The position numbers and the translations under genes are program-made. 64,000 nucleotides of DNA. Origin: Haemonchus contortus (Eukaryota > Nematoda > Chromadorea > Rhabditida > Trichostrongylidae). The stretch covers positions 15,800,275 through 15,864,274 of the forward strand of contig LS997562.1 in assembly GCA_000469685.2 (NCBI GenBank), given 5' to 3'. This document shows, piece after piece, positions 45,401-57,400 of this stretch (position 1 is the stretch's first letter; each line of letters opens with the position of its first letter). The notes beneath the pieces were generated by a model that saw only the letters and a list, made by a program, of their open reading frames with translations, was not told the origin of the DNA and ran no database searches.

Positions 45401-48400
45401 TTTTAGATTCTTGATCGTCTCCAAAGAGAAATGCTGGACATTGGCGGTATACGGGGTGTTGCTGCTGCAGCAAGTCGTGCTGACGGTCCCATCATTGCTG
45501 ATGTGACAGACGAATGGGTCCCAGGCGCTTCTTCTAATAGTCCTCCGGGTCAGACGAGAAATAAACAACCATTCGGCAGTAACGCGTGAGTTTACTAGCA
45601 CTCACATCGTAGATCCACTGTTACGTCATTGGTTAAGGTACAATATGTCACCAAATATGCAAATGACTGCATCGCCATCTAGCAATAGTACAGCATCCAT
45701 GGGGTTGACCCCTCAAAAAAGAGCACAGAATGGTGAAGCTCAAGCAGCTATTTCGGGACCAGCGCAGGTTAGTTTCTTCAGAACGAGCTCCTTAGATTTT
45801 CGTTTCTGAGGCTTTTGTGCTTGAAACATGTCTTTTTAACTCTTTCAATTTCTTTATATTAGGTTGTCGGAAAAGTATTTGCGCATTTTGGTTTCCATGT
45901 TGTGAAATCTTTGGGGATTGCTCTAGAGCCTTCACTGCGGAATATGTGTAAGTGCAGGTCAATGCGCTCTCCACACCATATCTGCCGTAGCATTTCGCAA
46001 CGGTTATGGCTGCAAGAATCGCTCTCGACCCAAAGCGAGTCAAACTGCCTTTGCTTTATGAATTCAGAAAAAACGTTAATCCAAATTGAGTGACAGGGGG
46101 AATGTGCGATGCGATAGGACCATTCATTGTCTCTAATAGCACATCAAGAAGTTGGTACAAGAAGTTCAAAACTGGCCACTTTGACTGGACCGAAGAACCA
46201 CGATTTAGAAGACTAGCTGAGCTCAATGATGACTGTCTCTTGAAGCTGGTTGAAGAAGATTCTAGGTTTAGTACCCATCAGCTGAAACAGGAGCTCATAG
46301 CCATCACGACACAACAGCTGTCCATTTGCATCGCCTTGGAAAGTCATGGAGATTCGGAGATATGGATACGTTTTGATCTGGGTGGTCACGACCTCCAAAT
46401 GAAGAGGGAGTCATGCCTATACTTGATGACTTTCCAACGCACTTTCGCATGGCTGGAAGACTTAATCACTGGCGACGAGAAGTGTGTTCCCTACTTAAAC
46501 CACACGAGGAAGCGCTAGAGGCTTAGATGCGTAGAGCATGGAATCCCGACCTCCAATCCCGAATTCCTACCTCAGAAGGCAATGCCAAGCGTTTGTAGCC
46601 ATTCAACAGGAACGTTTACTAGGACTTTCTACCACCGAACTTCGCTGTCAGCACAGAAGCCCAGTGTGCCCTATGGACCGGATTGCTGCAGCTCTAGGAG
46701 AGAAATTGAGGAAAGTCTATTTTCTCCACAACAGCGCTCGCCCACACTTTTCGAAGGAGGCTCAGAAAAAGCTTCAAAGATTGGGATGGCATGTTATGGC
46801 CCACCCACCGTATTCATCAGACCTAACTCCAACGGATTATCATCTGCTCCTGTCGCTGTCGGACCATCCGAAAAATAAGAAGTTCGATCATGTGAATCAA
46901 CTCGAGACGTACATTGACGAGTTTTCCTCCTCGAAACCTCAGGAATTCTATGCAAGCAGGAACTACAAGCTGCCTGGTGAATGGCAATACCTTGTCGATA
47001 ATGATGGTGCATATATTTGTTAATTGTTAGTTGTTGTGAAGGAAAAAAATAAAATCAAAAAAAAAATTGCAAAAGGCGCAAATACTTTTCCGACAACCTA
47101 ATACTTACTTCCTGTTTTTTTTTTTCAAAGTTCACAACGTTTTTCATGAATAATATTTGATACGGTCATTTTTGAGACAAACGGTGCAACGTTGTCGCCC
47201 TCGATTACTATGTCACCCTCTCTTGAAAGACAATTCTCACAGGTTGGTTTTTGAGCACCTGGTAGCGATCTGAAAGTTATTTTATGGTTTCCCTCCGGAT
47301 CCCTCGCGCATCGTTCACTAGGAATCAGAACTTTATATCTTTTCCCAAAACTTGACTATCAGGCCGATCGTGCTTTTTCACGTGTAGGGACTCACTACAT
47401 TCCCGTTATCCCTTAGGAAGTACATTTACTAATATTCTAGGTTATGAATTAGGCCGGCAGTGATCCCAAAGTGCAATAGTGCTAAACAGAAAAAGTAAAG
47501 GCTATTTTTTCTTCTTCTTTCGCGACATTTCCAACGGCGAACTCGTCTACGTCCTACATGGAAGGATGTTACTTGATTATAGGGTGATGAGTTTGTCTAC
47601 TAGGTTTTTACGAGGATTAGAGCGTGGAGATTTATGGAAAAGCCACATAGCTTGAGCTGATGCCTGCAGCTCCCAAAGCATTTCGGGGTTATTCTTTTCC
47701 GTAAACAGAGCTCAATTTCGGATTTGAGAACGGTTTTTCGGCTACATATATAAGATTGAGTTCACCGCTTCAAAATTTTAAACAAGATTAATCTCACAGG
47801 TTAAGTAAAATGAGCCTTAGTCCCGTTAGCTGAGTCCACCACCTGTCCAAAAGCCTAACGCGGGAAAATATCCTGTCCCCTTCTTTCTTTAACAGTCGTG
47901 GCCGTCTGGAGGGGGACCATTTTTTCTAACGTTATCATTTGTTGATGATTTTTCTATTTTGCTACTTTTGGAGTGTGTGTGATTACCACGTTTTCTGGTC
48001 CTTTACCATTGAGCATGTGCTTGGAGTTTGTGCATGAACATCTTTTATGGTGCTGTCCATAGGCTGTGTCGTATTTACTATGTTTAGTAAATTATGTAAA
48101 TTAATACCCTCTTTTGTAAGTCTTAAATCACTCCTAAAATTTTATAATGATGTCAGCGCAATGGTGCATGTAACAAGTACCGGCAGCTTTGGAGGCGAGC
48201 TTCATCTGTTTACTCTGTTGACTACCCAGAAGTGCTTCCAGTAGTCTAGTAGTGCATGATGTTTTGTTGTGGAATACAATGAATGTAAAGCTTGTGTTTG
48301 ATCCAGCGCGCTAAAGTGAACCAAAATGTAACATTCAGTTAGTAGTGTTAAAACAGGATTGAACTCACTGTACCACACATAGTGGTGTTTGAGTTGAGTT

Positions 48401-49256
48401 CATAAGGCGTCCAAACCATGCGGTGAAACGTTTAGGCCTTACTGCAGGTTGTCTTCCGCAAGTATTTCCTTTTTGGGCCCAATTTGGCCAGTGACTATCG
48501 CTTATACATAATAATGCAAAACAGTCAAGGACGTGTAGAAATATGAAGACTCGAGGTTATCTAACAAGTCCACCTTTACTGTCGTTTGGAACTGTGTCTG
48601 TGTTTCTTGGGCGCATGACCGTTGTTTAGTTTTTTAAGGAGCACAACGGAAGTATCAACATTTTATGAGCTGAACGCAATATGTTATTACTATCCGCAAT
48701 TGTTGCACGTTTCTTCATTCGTCTTGGAAATGTTTTGATGGACATTTTCTTACAGGACTTCCAAGATTATTTGAATGGAATTGACTTGGATATTGACAAG
48801 TGCAGAGATCTGCTCGGTAATCACTGGGATTTCAACCTGTTCGATGTATGCTTTACTGTAATGTTCCGCTTTGTATTGTTGGAAATTTTGCTAAAAGCAT
48901 TCTTGTTGCAGAATGTGGATGTGGGGGAAGATCAGGACCAGCCGCAGTCTGATGGACAGCAGCATGAGACCAATACCGTAAACTCCACATATAATGGTTT
49001 TGGAATGCAGAATGGTACTGCACAGCAACCTGGTTTGCTAACTTATCATCTTGGACCACAGTTGGCATTGGAAGGCGGACCGCTCACCACAGATACCTAC
49101 AGAGGAAATCCACAGGTCGAGTTGGTAGAGGAAGACACTCACGCTGATGTGAATCCGAGATTAGAATTTCCGTGCACACCGTTGGTAGAAGGAGATGATC
49201 TTTTGTTCCCCAGTACTCCAGATTTACTTACACCATGCACCAGTCCGCGCCCATAA
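39470..49256 (+). CDS. hsf-1: Heat-shock transcription factor HSF-1, 11 exons, ~522 aa
   Basis: Nuclear factor that trimerises and binds heat-shock elements to induce chaperones. Exons: 39470-39574, 40066-40179, 41697-41805, 41933-42066, 43496-43629, 43684-43759, 44981-45133, 45407-45585, 45638-45767, 48756-48845, 48912-49256; phases fit throughout and the last exon ends in TAA. Exon 1 is glutamine-rich with VPKVEV. The winged-helix DNA-binding domain spans exons 2-4: FLIKLWSIVEDP, FFKHNNLNSLIRQLNMYGFRKM, ESDQDHLEFSHPYF, IKRK. The oligomerisation coiled coil covers exons 5-7 (EEMRQLREKQ, ENEQLWEQV, LVQFLVAMMQP). The acidic C-terminus has DFQDYLNGIDLDIDKCRDLL and serine/proline-rich tails. It is shorter than the C. 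elegans protein, so a missed middle exon in the 3-kb intron 9 is possible. The acceptor of exon 9 (GGTTAAG) is unusual. Confidence 0.95.
40180..41696. other. hsf-1 intron 2, nothing recognised
   Basis: 1.5 kb with scattered ORFs (for example 41051-41362) that match no family known to me. No transposon ends seen. Confidence 0.35.
42067..43495. other. hsf-1 intron 4, nothing recognised
   Basis: 1.4 kb, AT-rich; no repeat or coding signal recognised. Confidence 0.35.
43760..44980. other. hsf-1 intron 6, nothing recognised
   Basis: 1.2 kb, no recognised content. Confidence 0.35.
45859..47101 (+). mobile_element. mariner transposon in hsf-1 intron 9, inactivated
   Basis: 32-bp inverted ends starting TTAGGTTGTCGGAAAAGTAT with one mismatch; TA duplications at 45857-45858 and 47102-47103; 1243 bp. 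Transposase pieces at 46090-46518 and 46538-47023 include SWYKKFKTGHFD, EEDSRFSTHQLKQEL, ITGDEK (first acid) and SSDLTPTDYH (third acid). The second catalytic site reads LHNSARPH where mariners have HDNARPH, and a stop separates the two parts, so it is dead. The family differs from the mariner at 18659. Confidence 0.93.
47104..48755. other. hsf-1 intron 9, right part, nothing recognised
   Basis: 1.65 kb without recognised repeat or exon. Confidence 0.35.
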
Positions 49257-49317
49257 ACTATCATATTTGTAGGGGTTTCAAATTGCGTAGAAATTATTCT
49301 ATATTGAATCAGCTTTA

Positions 49318-49323
49318 AATAAA
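49318..49323 (+). terminator. Poly(A) signal of hsf-1
   Basis: AATAAA 62 bp after the stop codon, in an AT-rich stretch. Confidence 0.7.
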
Positions 49324-50050
49324 TCATTCTACTTTTTGCGCAACCGAAACAGTCCCCTCGCGCTCACTGATGGGATACTACTTGTTATGCTCTTTCGTCT
49401 AAAATATTTGCGACCATAAACAAGGTTAAGCTATGCCTCCAAACAGCCTTGATATTGGTGAATCTCGCCGAGGTGGTCGCAGTTTGTTGTTGTGTATTTT
49501 CTGTCATAAAACGCTAGTTGTTATATAATATACGTGTGTACACTTGCTATAGTTCTTTATAGATTGTGCTTGCTGGTAATGAATTGTAATTGTGATTTTC
49601 CATACGAGACCTCTGAGGCTTCTATAGTGCCCCTTATTCCCAAAAATAATCATGATCTAATTGATTTGATATCCGTATTTCCCTGGCTACTTCATTGTCC
49701 TTTGGGGCATGTCCACTATATGCCTATGGTAGTGTACCAGGGAAACCATGAAGACTCTGAAATATTCTTACGTGTCGTACTGATACTTGGAATTAGTTTA
49801 TTAGTAATGTAAATAGTTTTTCTGCTTTCTTGATCATTGTTCACTGTTTTTGTCGTTTGCAAACCTCAACGAAGAAGGTTTGAATTTTGATCGGAATTTT
49901 TTGATCTGTTAGCGGTTAGCAACCTTTCAGCTCCGTTGAGGGATAAATCGACTTTTGCATTTTCTCACAGAAATGAACAATTAAACTGTTTTCGCATTTG
50001 CGTGTTATTCTTTCCAACCTTATTTAGGTCTCTACTTCAAAGCGTGTCAC
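49324..50050. other. Intergenic stretch downstream of hsf-1
   Basis: AT-rich; the 92-codon ORF at 49534-49812 has no recognised family. Confidence 0.35.
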
Positions 50051-50059
50051 CTGTCGTTT

Positions 50060-50330
50060 CGTTGAGCATAGACTAATGACGTCTCCATCCGTCCCTGTCG
50101 CGAGCCAGAGTGGTTCAATGAATTGTCCTCGCTGCAGTGACACAAGGCTCAGCATTCCTTTCGTTCAGAGCTTTTGTGAGGGAATCTGACCATTGCGTTG
50201 GAAGCTGCTGTTCGCTTGACGTCCGGAGGGATCCAGTCAGTAACCGCCCTGGTTCATCGGTCATCACAAGCGCAAAACGTGTCCGGCCCACCTCATCTCC
50301 GATTTCTTGGCGCAATCAACGTGTCCCAGG
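50060..50330 (-). mobile_element. RTE LINE C-terminal remnant
   Basis: Minus strand reads LPTQWSDSLTKALNERNAEP, then HxTTLARDRDGWRRH in frame, where two tryptophan codons have become stops (TGA, TAG). This is the typical C-terminal signature of nematode RTE ORFs as I recall it. Confidence 0.6.
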
Positions 50331-51019
50331 TCTTCGTTCGACGACGGAGTGCGGATGTACGGATTGGTTCTGCACTTGCGTGCATAGAGAAATTTTGAGC
50401 ATCGCCGTTTACAACGCGCGTTGGTTGAGTAACGCTCATGCTCAACCTGTTTTCTTAGAGTCCAAGACTACGAGGCGTACGTCAAAGCAGGAAACACACC
50501 AGTGTCGAAAAAGTGAGTGGGGAGCCGGCTGTTCTTTGTCTTCTTTACCACTTCCTTGATGTTCTTAATGCTGCGCGTTCTTTTCTGCTCATCTCCGGAG
50601 CTGCTAGGTCTTTCATCGTGTTGACTTCCTAGTACAGCATTCAGAGTATTCAGGGTTATTCGTTACGCTTATCGGGAGCATCACGCACAGGAGCCAGTGT
50701 GGGAAGGATATAAGAACAACACTGTAAGCCGAGGGGGTTCAGCACAAACGAATATATACTCATGGTCACAAGGCTTAACTAGGATGGGTGCGTGAAGTCT
50801 CGGGTATTTACCCTTTCAATGACAATAACACAAAGGTGGTTCAGTAAATTTTTAGGAAGGGAAAGCGAGATAATAGCAGGGGCAGCTTGACCGTTCACGC
50901 TGAGCAAAAGCAAGTATATTTGTGAGAAAGCAACAAGTAACAATAGACCCAGCACAAGCCTAATCTCCGCACGAGAAGCCACTCTAAAGGGAGAGGTCAG
51001 CCATAGGGGTGGGGTCGTC
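50331..51019. other. Stretch between RTE remnants, nothing certain
   Basis: May be untranslated parts of the flanking RTE remnants; no feature called. Confidence 0.3.
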
Positions 51020-51480
51020 GTCGACGACAAGGCTCACTGAAGCAGCGATGCCGCTATGTCTGACGCTCATCGACTCCAAAATGGCCTTCGACTTGTCGAG
51101 AAATAACGGTAATCGGAGCCTTCGGCAACGAGGGTTTTCCATTCGAATGAGGATGGTTGGTGAGTTCTACAACTTTACCATCAAAATTACGCCACTCTAC
51201 AAAGAAGTTGCCGAAGGAGAAAGAGGCACCGTATGACGATACCATACGCTCAAGGTTTTTAACGCTGTACCCAAGGACATCATGGAATGGGAAGACATGG
51301 GAGCCACTACTTACATCAGCTCCGCTTTGCAAATAGACACATAGTCTTTGAATCACCGCGCATCGAGGGAGCGGAACTGATGTTGACCGAATTTGACTGC
51401 GCTTGTGTGTTGGCTTGCGATTGAACCTAAGGAAAGTTGTGTTTATGGAAATCGGATTGATATCCATAATCATTTATTTA
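51020..51480 (+). mobile_element. RTE reverse-transcriptase remnant
   Basis: Plus strand reads MPLCLTLIDSKMAFD (RT motif A region), GEFYNFTIKITPLYKEV, then LEWEDMGATTY after a shift, and LTEFD; decayed by stops and frameshifts. The minus-strand ORF here (51054-51473) is its shadow. Confidence 0.6.
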
Positions 51481-51699
51481 ACTATTTTCGTTCATAAATA
51501 TTTTGAGCTGAATGGAATAAACATATTTAAATGCTCCAGTTACATGTTCTCGGTCGAGAAGTGAACATGGTTAGCGACGCAGCACCAAGGCTCTTCCTGC
51601 TAGGACATAATTTTTGGAGGATCTAACTCTACGAAAGCAGGATCGACGTCACGCTACGACGTTCAGAAAGGATGATGGGGACGTTCGATTCGTGCAATT

Positions 51700-52290
51700 T
51701 TGGGTGCGCGTGGCAAATTGCGCGGCGAAATTCGCGATGATTCATACAACTCTGGCGCCTATCATTGGGGCACAAACTCGAAGTAGAGTACTTTAGTTGG
51801 GTCGGACAATCCTACTAACCTACTTTACTTCAAATTTGGGCCCCAATGATAAACGCTGCAGTCGTCCAAATCGCACCGGATTTCGCCACGCAGTTTGCGG
51901 CATCTTTCTTAGTCCACGACCGACCGCGCGACCGATCGTGGACTATGAAAGATGCCTGCCGCGCGCACCCAGAATAGCATGGAATCGCCACACACCCGAG
52001 GATGATGCTCGAAATTTTCCTAATGTACACAAATGCAGACGGGAATCCGGAGTTCCGAGCTCCATCCGCGGGTATGTGGACGAACGTGCGTTCGAGGAAT
52101 TGCGCGGCAAATTGCGCGGAGAAATTCGGCACAAACTTGGAGTAGAGTAGTTTGGTAGGGTCAACTGGTCGTACTAATCTACTCTATTTCAAATTTGGAC
52201 CACAATGGAAGGCGCTAGAATCGTTCGAATCGCCACGAACTACGTCGCGCACTTTACCGCGCGCATCCTTGGACGCACGTAAGTTCCGTC
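51700..52290. repeat. Two copies of a palindromic repeat
   Basis: Units at about 51700-51930 and 52085-52290 share GCGCGGCAAATTGCGCGG-type and CAAACTxGxAGTAGAGTA segments. Within each, AGTAGAGTA faces TACTxTAxTTCAAATTTGG in inverse. Probably foldback elements; the pair may have split an older RTE copy (51020-51480 and 52440-52560). Confidence 0.6.
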
Positions 52291-52439
52291 CTCCCCACCC
52301 CCGTCCACGAACCAAAATAGGGGACGTCATTGCTTACGCCAACATTTCGATGAACAGGTGGGCCAGACTCTTCATGCGACATTGTGGTGGCCGTTGGACC
52401 AAAGTTGTTACTAACTAAAGCTGGATGAAAGGGCTGTGT

Positions 52440-52560
52440 CTCGTGTCTCTCGATTGAGATCGAGGGAGGTCCTGTAGACTGCGCTGGCTGGACAGGAAAA
52501 AATGGAGACGCTACCAGCGCCTGCTCGAGGAAGTCGATGATCAATAGGAGGGAGAAAGAT
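52440..52560 (+). mobile_element. RTE ORF 3' end remnant
   Basis: Reads DRKKWRRYQRLLEEVDDQ then TAG, the usual end of a nematode RTE ORF. Could belong with 51020-51480. Confidence 0.45.
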
Positions 52561-52943
52561 GTGGGTCATCGGTGTTGCCCATTCTAAGCCGGCATGTTTT
52601 TGGAATTCTGAAACATGCATGAGACCATGATGGACAACTCTCGATTGGTTGATGAATTTGATGGAACGCCCTTCTGGAGAGCATGTGAGTATGGGGCTTT
52701 GCTACTAACGAGAAAAATTTTCAAGGTTAGAACATTTGTATAAGTAACTGAGAAGCTGATCTGCGATGCAGCAGCATTCCTTGCTCCTTAATCGAGCTTA
52801 TACTTTTTTTTGTTGTGACTGTTCAAAGTGGAATTTCGAAGTTATTTCACAGTTTTCCTAATTCTCTAGGGTTTTCGGGTTTTCCGTTGGCGGTTTTGAT
52901 ACTCGATTCGATTAGTCACTCAGAATATTTGCTTCTTTAGGCA

Positions 52944-53012
52944 GGGATAGTCGAGTGGATAAAAGTGTAGGCTCATGTCTTCACTTGGAGCGGGTGCGAG
53001 TTCGATCCCTGA
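52944..53012 (+). pseudogene. tRNA-like promoter sequence before an RTE remnant
   Basis: TAGTCGAGTGGAT (A-box-like, 52948) and GAGTTCGATCCCT (B-box-like, 52998); CAGGGAT at the start can pair with ATCCCTG at the end. No proper anticodon arm is seen. It sits about 40 bp before the RTE endonuclease at 53050. Confidence 0.45.
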
Positions 53013-53044
53013 TGAAACAGGAGTGGACGAGGAGTGAATGACCT

Positions 53045-54440
53045 CGGTCAAAGAAGTTAGTTCGAATTGGGACTCTGAACGTCGGTTCGCTTACTGGGAA
53101 GTCTCGAGAGGTCGCCGATCTAACGAACCGCAAAAATATCCAAGTCCTATGCCTTCAGGAGACCCACTGGAAAGGAGCAAAAGCTAAGGAAATCGGAAAG
53201 GGTGTCAAACTCCACTACAATGGGGATGACACCAGACGAAATGGTGTGGCCTTCGCAGTAGGGGGGGGGGGGTACTGGACAGTAATATCAGTGTACGCAC
53301 CATAAGCCGGCTGCCCCGTCTACAAAAAGGATAAGTTCTATCTGAGCCTTGACGAGGCCATCCGATCGGTTCCGGAGGGTGACTTCCTCACCATAGCAGT
53401 TGATATGAATGGGCACGTCGGCAGTGAAAGGAGGGGAGTGGAAAAGGTGGAGGTAGAGGAATAGGAGTCAGAAACGAAGAAGGAGAAAGGGTTCTGGCCA
53501 TGGCCCATAGCTTGGCAGTCTGCAGCACCTTCTTCGCGAAAAGGAGGTCTCAGAAGGTAATCTGCAGCAGTGGAGGAAAAGAAACAGGAACAGATCATGG
53601 AAGGTCGTCCCTCAAAACTGTGAAGGACATCAGGGTACTGCCTGGAGAAGATCTGGCTACACAGTACAGGCCTCTCGTAGTAGAAGTAGCCATCGATCTT
53701 TCCAAGAAATCAAGGACAAGAACGGAACGGAGGATATGGTGATGGAAGTTGCACCAATCCGAAAGAGGAGACCTAAAATAGAAGTTCTGGAAGACTTCCA
53801 CATCCCGAAGGACCGGTCCAGCACACCTGGAGCAGCGCTGCTAAGGTCATCCTAGGATGTGCAAAAGAGACGCTAGGGGAAACTCGTGATGGTTTCCGAG
53901 GGGACGAGGGAGCATGGTTCTGGAACGATGAAGTCCAGCGAGTTGTAAGAGAGAAGAAATCGGCCTACAAACACTGGCAAAAGACACGAGTCCCAGAAGA
54001 TCTAGCTGCCTACAGAATTTCCAAAAGGCTCGCCAAGGCTGCTGTGGCGAAGGCAAAGAACACGAAAATGGACGCATTGTATCAGAAACTTGACAGTCGA
54101 GAAGGGGAAAAGTTCGTCTTTTGCCTGGCGAAAGCGCGTCACCGTGCCACTCAGGACATCGGTGTAGTCAAGTCCGTCAGGAACAGCTAGGGTGCAATCT
54201 TGAGGAAGCCTTGGGAGGTCAGGCGTAGATGGAAGGAATACTTCGACAGGCTACTCAGCGAAGAATTCGCTCGTGAAAACAGCTCCCACTTGGAGGCAAC
54301 GGCTGGCCCCATCAAACTCTGGACAGAGGATGAAGTGCGCATAACAATAGAAAAGGTGAAGGTTGGAAAGGCAACTGGTCCAGATGGAGTGTCGATCTAG
54401 GCATTTAAGGCGCTCAGAGAGGGTGAAGGATCCGCTTTGT
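53045..54440 (+). mobile_element. Second RTE family, 5' part, decayed
   Basis: Endonuclease reads IGTLNVGSLTGKSREVADL, QETHWKGAKAKEIG, then ISVYAP, DFLTIAVDMNGHVGS, RRSQKVI and ATQYRPLVVEV, in several frames and with stops, plus a (G)n run near 53264. Sequence continues into SREGEKF and GKATGPDGVS, the start of the RT domain, and stops before the RT motifs. It differs clearly from the 5494-8632 family. Confidence 0.8.
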
Positions 54441-57400
54441 CGAGTACTCGATGTGCAAATCGGACGGCTATGCTTTTTGGAGCAGCTCCTCTTCCAGCTG
54501 CCGGGTTTCCGATTTCTGTCGTAGAATTTCGTTTCCTGCCGACTACCTTTTTTGTGAACTTGCAGACTCCCCTCCCCCGACTCTATTCATTGCAACCTCG
54601 GAGGAGACATCACCTACGGGTACGAAGCAAATTTGGAGATTAAGGTAAAATAGAGCCTGTAAAAAAAATTCTGCATACATTCCAATCGTCAAGGAACACA
54701 GTTTAACCTTTACTACTTCACACCCTCTGACCGATCTCCACCCCTACTCTACCCACGATCCTTGGCCCTCTTTGCAGGGTGCTCTGAAATGGAAGGAACC
54801 GATTCTTCCACCACCTGTTTCCCCCTTTCTTTCTTCATCTGGGTTGATAAAATAGCATAATCATTAAATTATGCTTTTACTGATGGAACTTTGATTTCAT
54901 CGCCTTCTTTGTGGTCCTCCTGAATCTCACCTCTTTTTACAACACCTGATGCGTTGACGTCATTCGTCAGCTCCGAAATCATTCTTTCCATGTCCTGCGA
55001 TCAGACGAAATTCACCTTTATACCAGTAGCGTTTGCTCCCCTTTTCACGTGGCCGCGATCACTGAGCGGACTCGGAATTGAACAGGGTTAAGCCCGGAAC
55101 CACTGTTAATTTCCGACTTATGGGGAAAGCGTTAATCCTAACGGTTCCCTTGGAGGGTGGAGGAGAAGGCGATGAAACCTAAAGTTTATTAGAACAGTGA
55201 GAAAGAAATCAAGCACTCAAATAAAGAGAGGGAGAATTAACTAATAATGACAAAAGAGGGGCTAATTTATAGGAGGAGACTCCTGCCCAAGCTGTAGAAC
55301 TCCCGCCTTGAGAGGGTGTAGGTCACGGAGGCCTCCTACCGTAGCATACTTTTTGGGACAGTAACAACATACAGCAGCGCTCAAAAGTATCCAGTCAAGC
55401 CTTCTCGACCACAACTTTTTTCTCAGTGGAGCGAATCGCATGAAATTTTTATATGTTTGACTGAAGTATATTTCACACTATCCAACACTATTTGACTGCA
55501 AAGCACAATATCCTTACAACTAATGTAAGGCGTATGTAGACTTCGCTGAACGCAAGTTTGTGACGTCTGCAGTTATTTGGACGTTATGTACGTTTTTCTT
55601 CTCTTCTGGGTTCAGTATACTATAGACACGACATAGACAGTACGTACACTATAGACATGACAAAAAGGAAAGAAATTCCGGGAGGGTCACATTCGTATTT
55701 CCATTTGATCTTTTGTTCAAACCCTTTGGGATATCTGGAACATTGCAGGCTAGTAGTGGTCAATATTCATAATACACCCATGCTACACATATTGAAATTT
55801 CGCATGATTACATCAAGAGGAAAGAAGCTGCGACTGAAAACTACAACTGAAGAAGCATTTTGCCGAATACTTCTGAGCGCTACTGTAGCCTACCGATAGC
55901 CCTTCCTTCGACATTCTCACGATCGAGTGGTGCTGGACGTCATAATTAACTGCACATTTGTCCTCTTCGTAAAAGGTTCTGCTGCTTCACTCCATGAAAC
56001 CAATCCCATGAAAGGATTGCACCACCTAGCAAAGTACTATGTTACCAAACTCACCGTATTCCTCTGCCCTCCTTTTTTTCGCATATTTTCCTTGCCCACG
56101 AATGAAGGAGAACAAAACAACTCTAACACCCAGTCTTGCTCATACTCTTCAACAATGTTCCTTTTCGATGGTATTCCCAACGAACGGTGAAAATATAAAA
56201 AACAATAAACTTAAGGTCAACTTATAAGACGGAACGAAAAATAAAACCTCAAGAGAACACTCGGAAGGAACAAACAAAAATTTGAAACAAAACAAAACAC
56301 AAACCCTTCCCAAATTGATTGATTAATCGAGAACACGAGAATTGAGAAAACGTGCTGGCTCACGTTGTAAAATAAATTTCCATAATAGCCGCGTCAAAGT
56401 GATCAATGAAGTGAAGTAATACCTAAACCAACATTGATAGCTCACTAGCGAGCAGCAAACCTAACACTAACAAAAAAGCATTGATCAGCTGCTGGGCGAC
56501 AATCAAAAAGCAACCCTAATTATATCTCGAATGTTTGTTTTTATGTTGAAAAGCCTGGCAACTTGATAGGCTTTAATGACGGTGCAGAATAAAAAAATAC
56601 ACAAAATTCCACTCGGGCTTAAACAATTGGATCCAATAAGAGTAATTTAAAGAAGGACCAGTGGATCTGGCTAATCGAAAACGTGAAGCTCACAAATGGA
56701 ATTTGTAAAGAGATATAACCACGAGCAAAATTAGTAAAAACGTTGTCCTGGAAAGCTCACGTTTTGGTTCTCAGAGTTCGACAATTCGAAACTAGACGAA
56801 ATGAAATGCACGGCACAGCTCTAAAAAATCGAGAATGTGGTAAGGGAAGGAGGGTCGAATCTGTCGCGAGTTGCGGATGAATTGTGGAAAGAACCACTGT
56901 AGGGACGCGGCAGCCTACAAATCTTGCAAAATCATTAATCAGTTCTAGATGAGTGGTATGGCATGATGACAAAAGAGAAGGTGCAGAATAGGATGGCTAA
57001 AACAGAAGCGTAATGTGAAGAAGTTGTGAAGAGAGCCAGCGGTGGTCATTTTTGGGGACCTGGCGCTGGTGAAAAATGCTTCAAGTGTCTTCCGAGCCGA
57101 AGTTAAGAGTTCTCGCAACAGAATAACATTTTGTCCTTTTCTCCAATGTATTCATCCTCACATAAATTGCATGTAATGAGGTAGATCACGCCTGATGTTA
57201 TGTAGTCAGCCTCCTATCCATTAGTGAAGATCACACAATTGGGAGTCAGGCAAATTGGATCGTAGCAGAGGTTTCGAACCAGCCGCCGCTTCGGATTTTC
57301 AGGTAGGATTTCGATCACTCGTGCCATGTTCTTAAGGTCCACCTGTGCGGCGCCACTATCATTATTTTGATGCTCACAGCATCACTAGTATAGGGGATTA

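Noticed and set aside
51054..51473. 139-codon minus-strand ORF
   Set aside because: Antisense shadow of the RTE RT remnant, which reads sensibly on the plus strand.
54451..54648. 65-codon serine-rich ORF as an exon
   Set aside because: Possible coding look but no homology known to me and no clear splice partners; it follows an RTE remnant.
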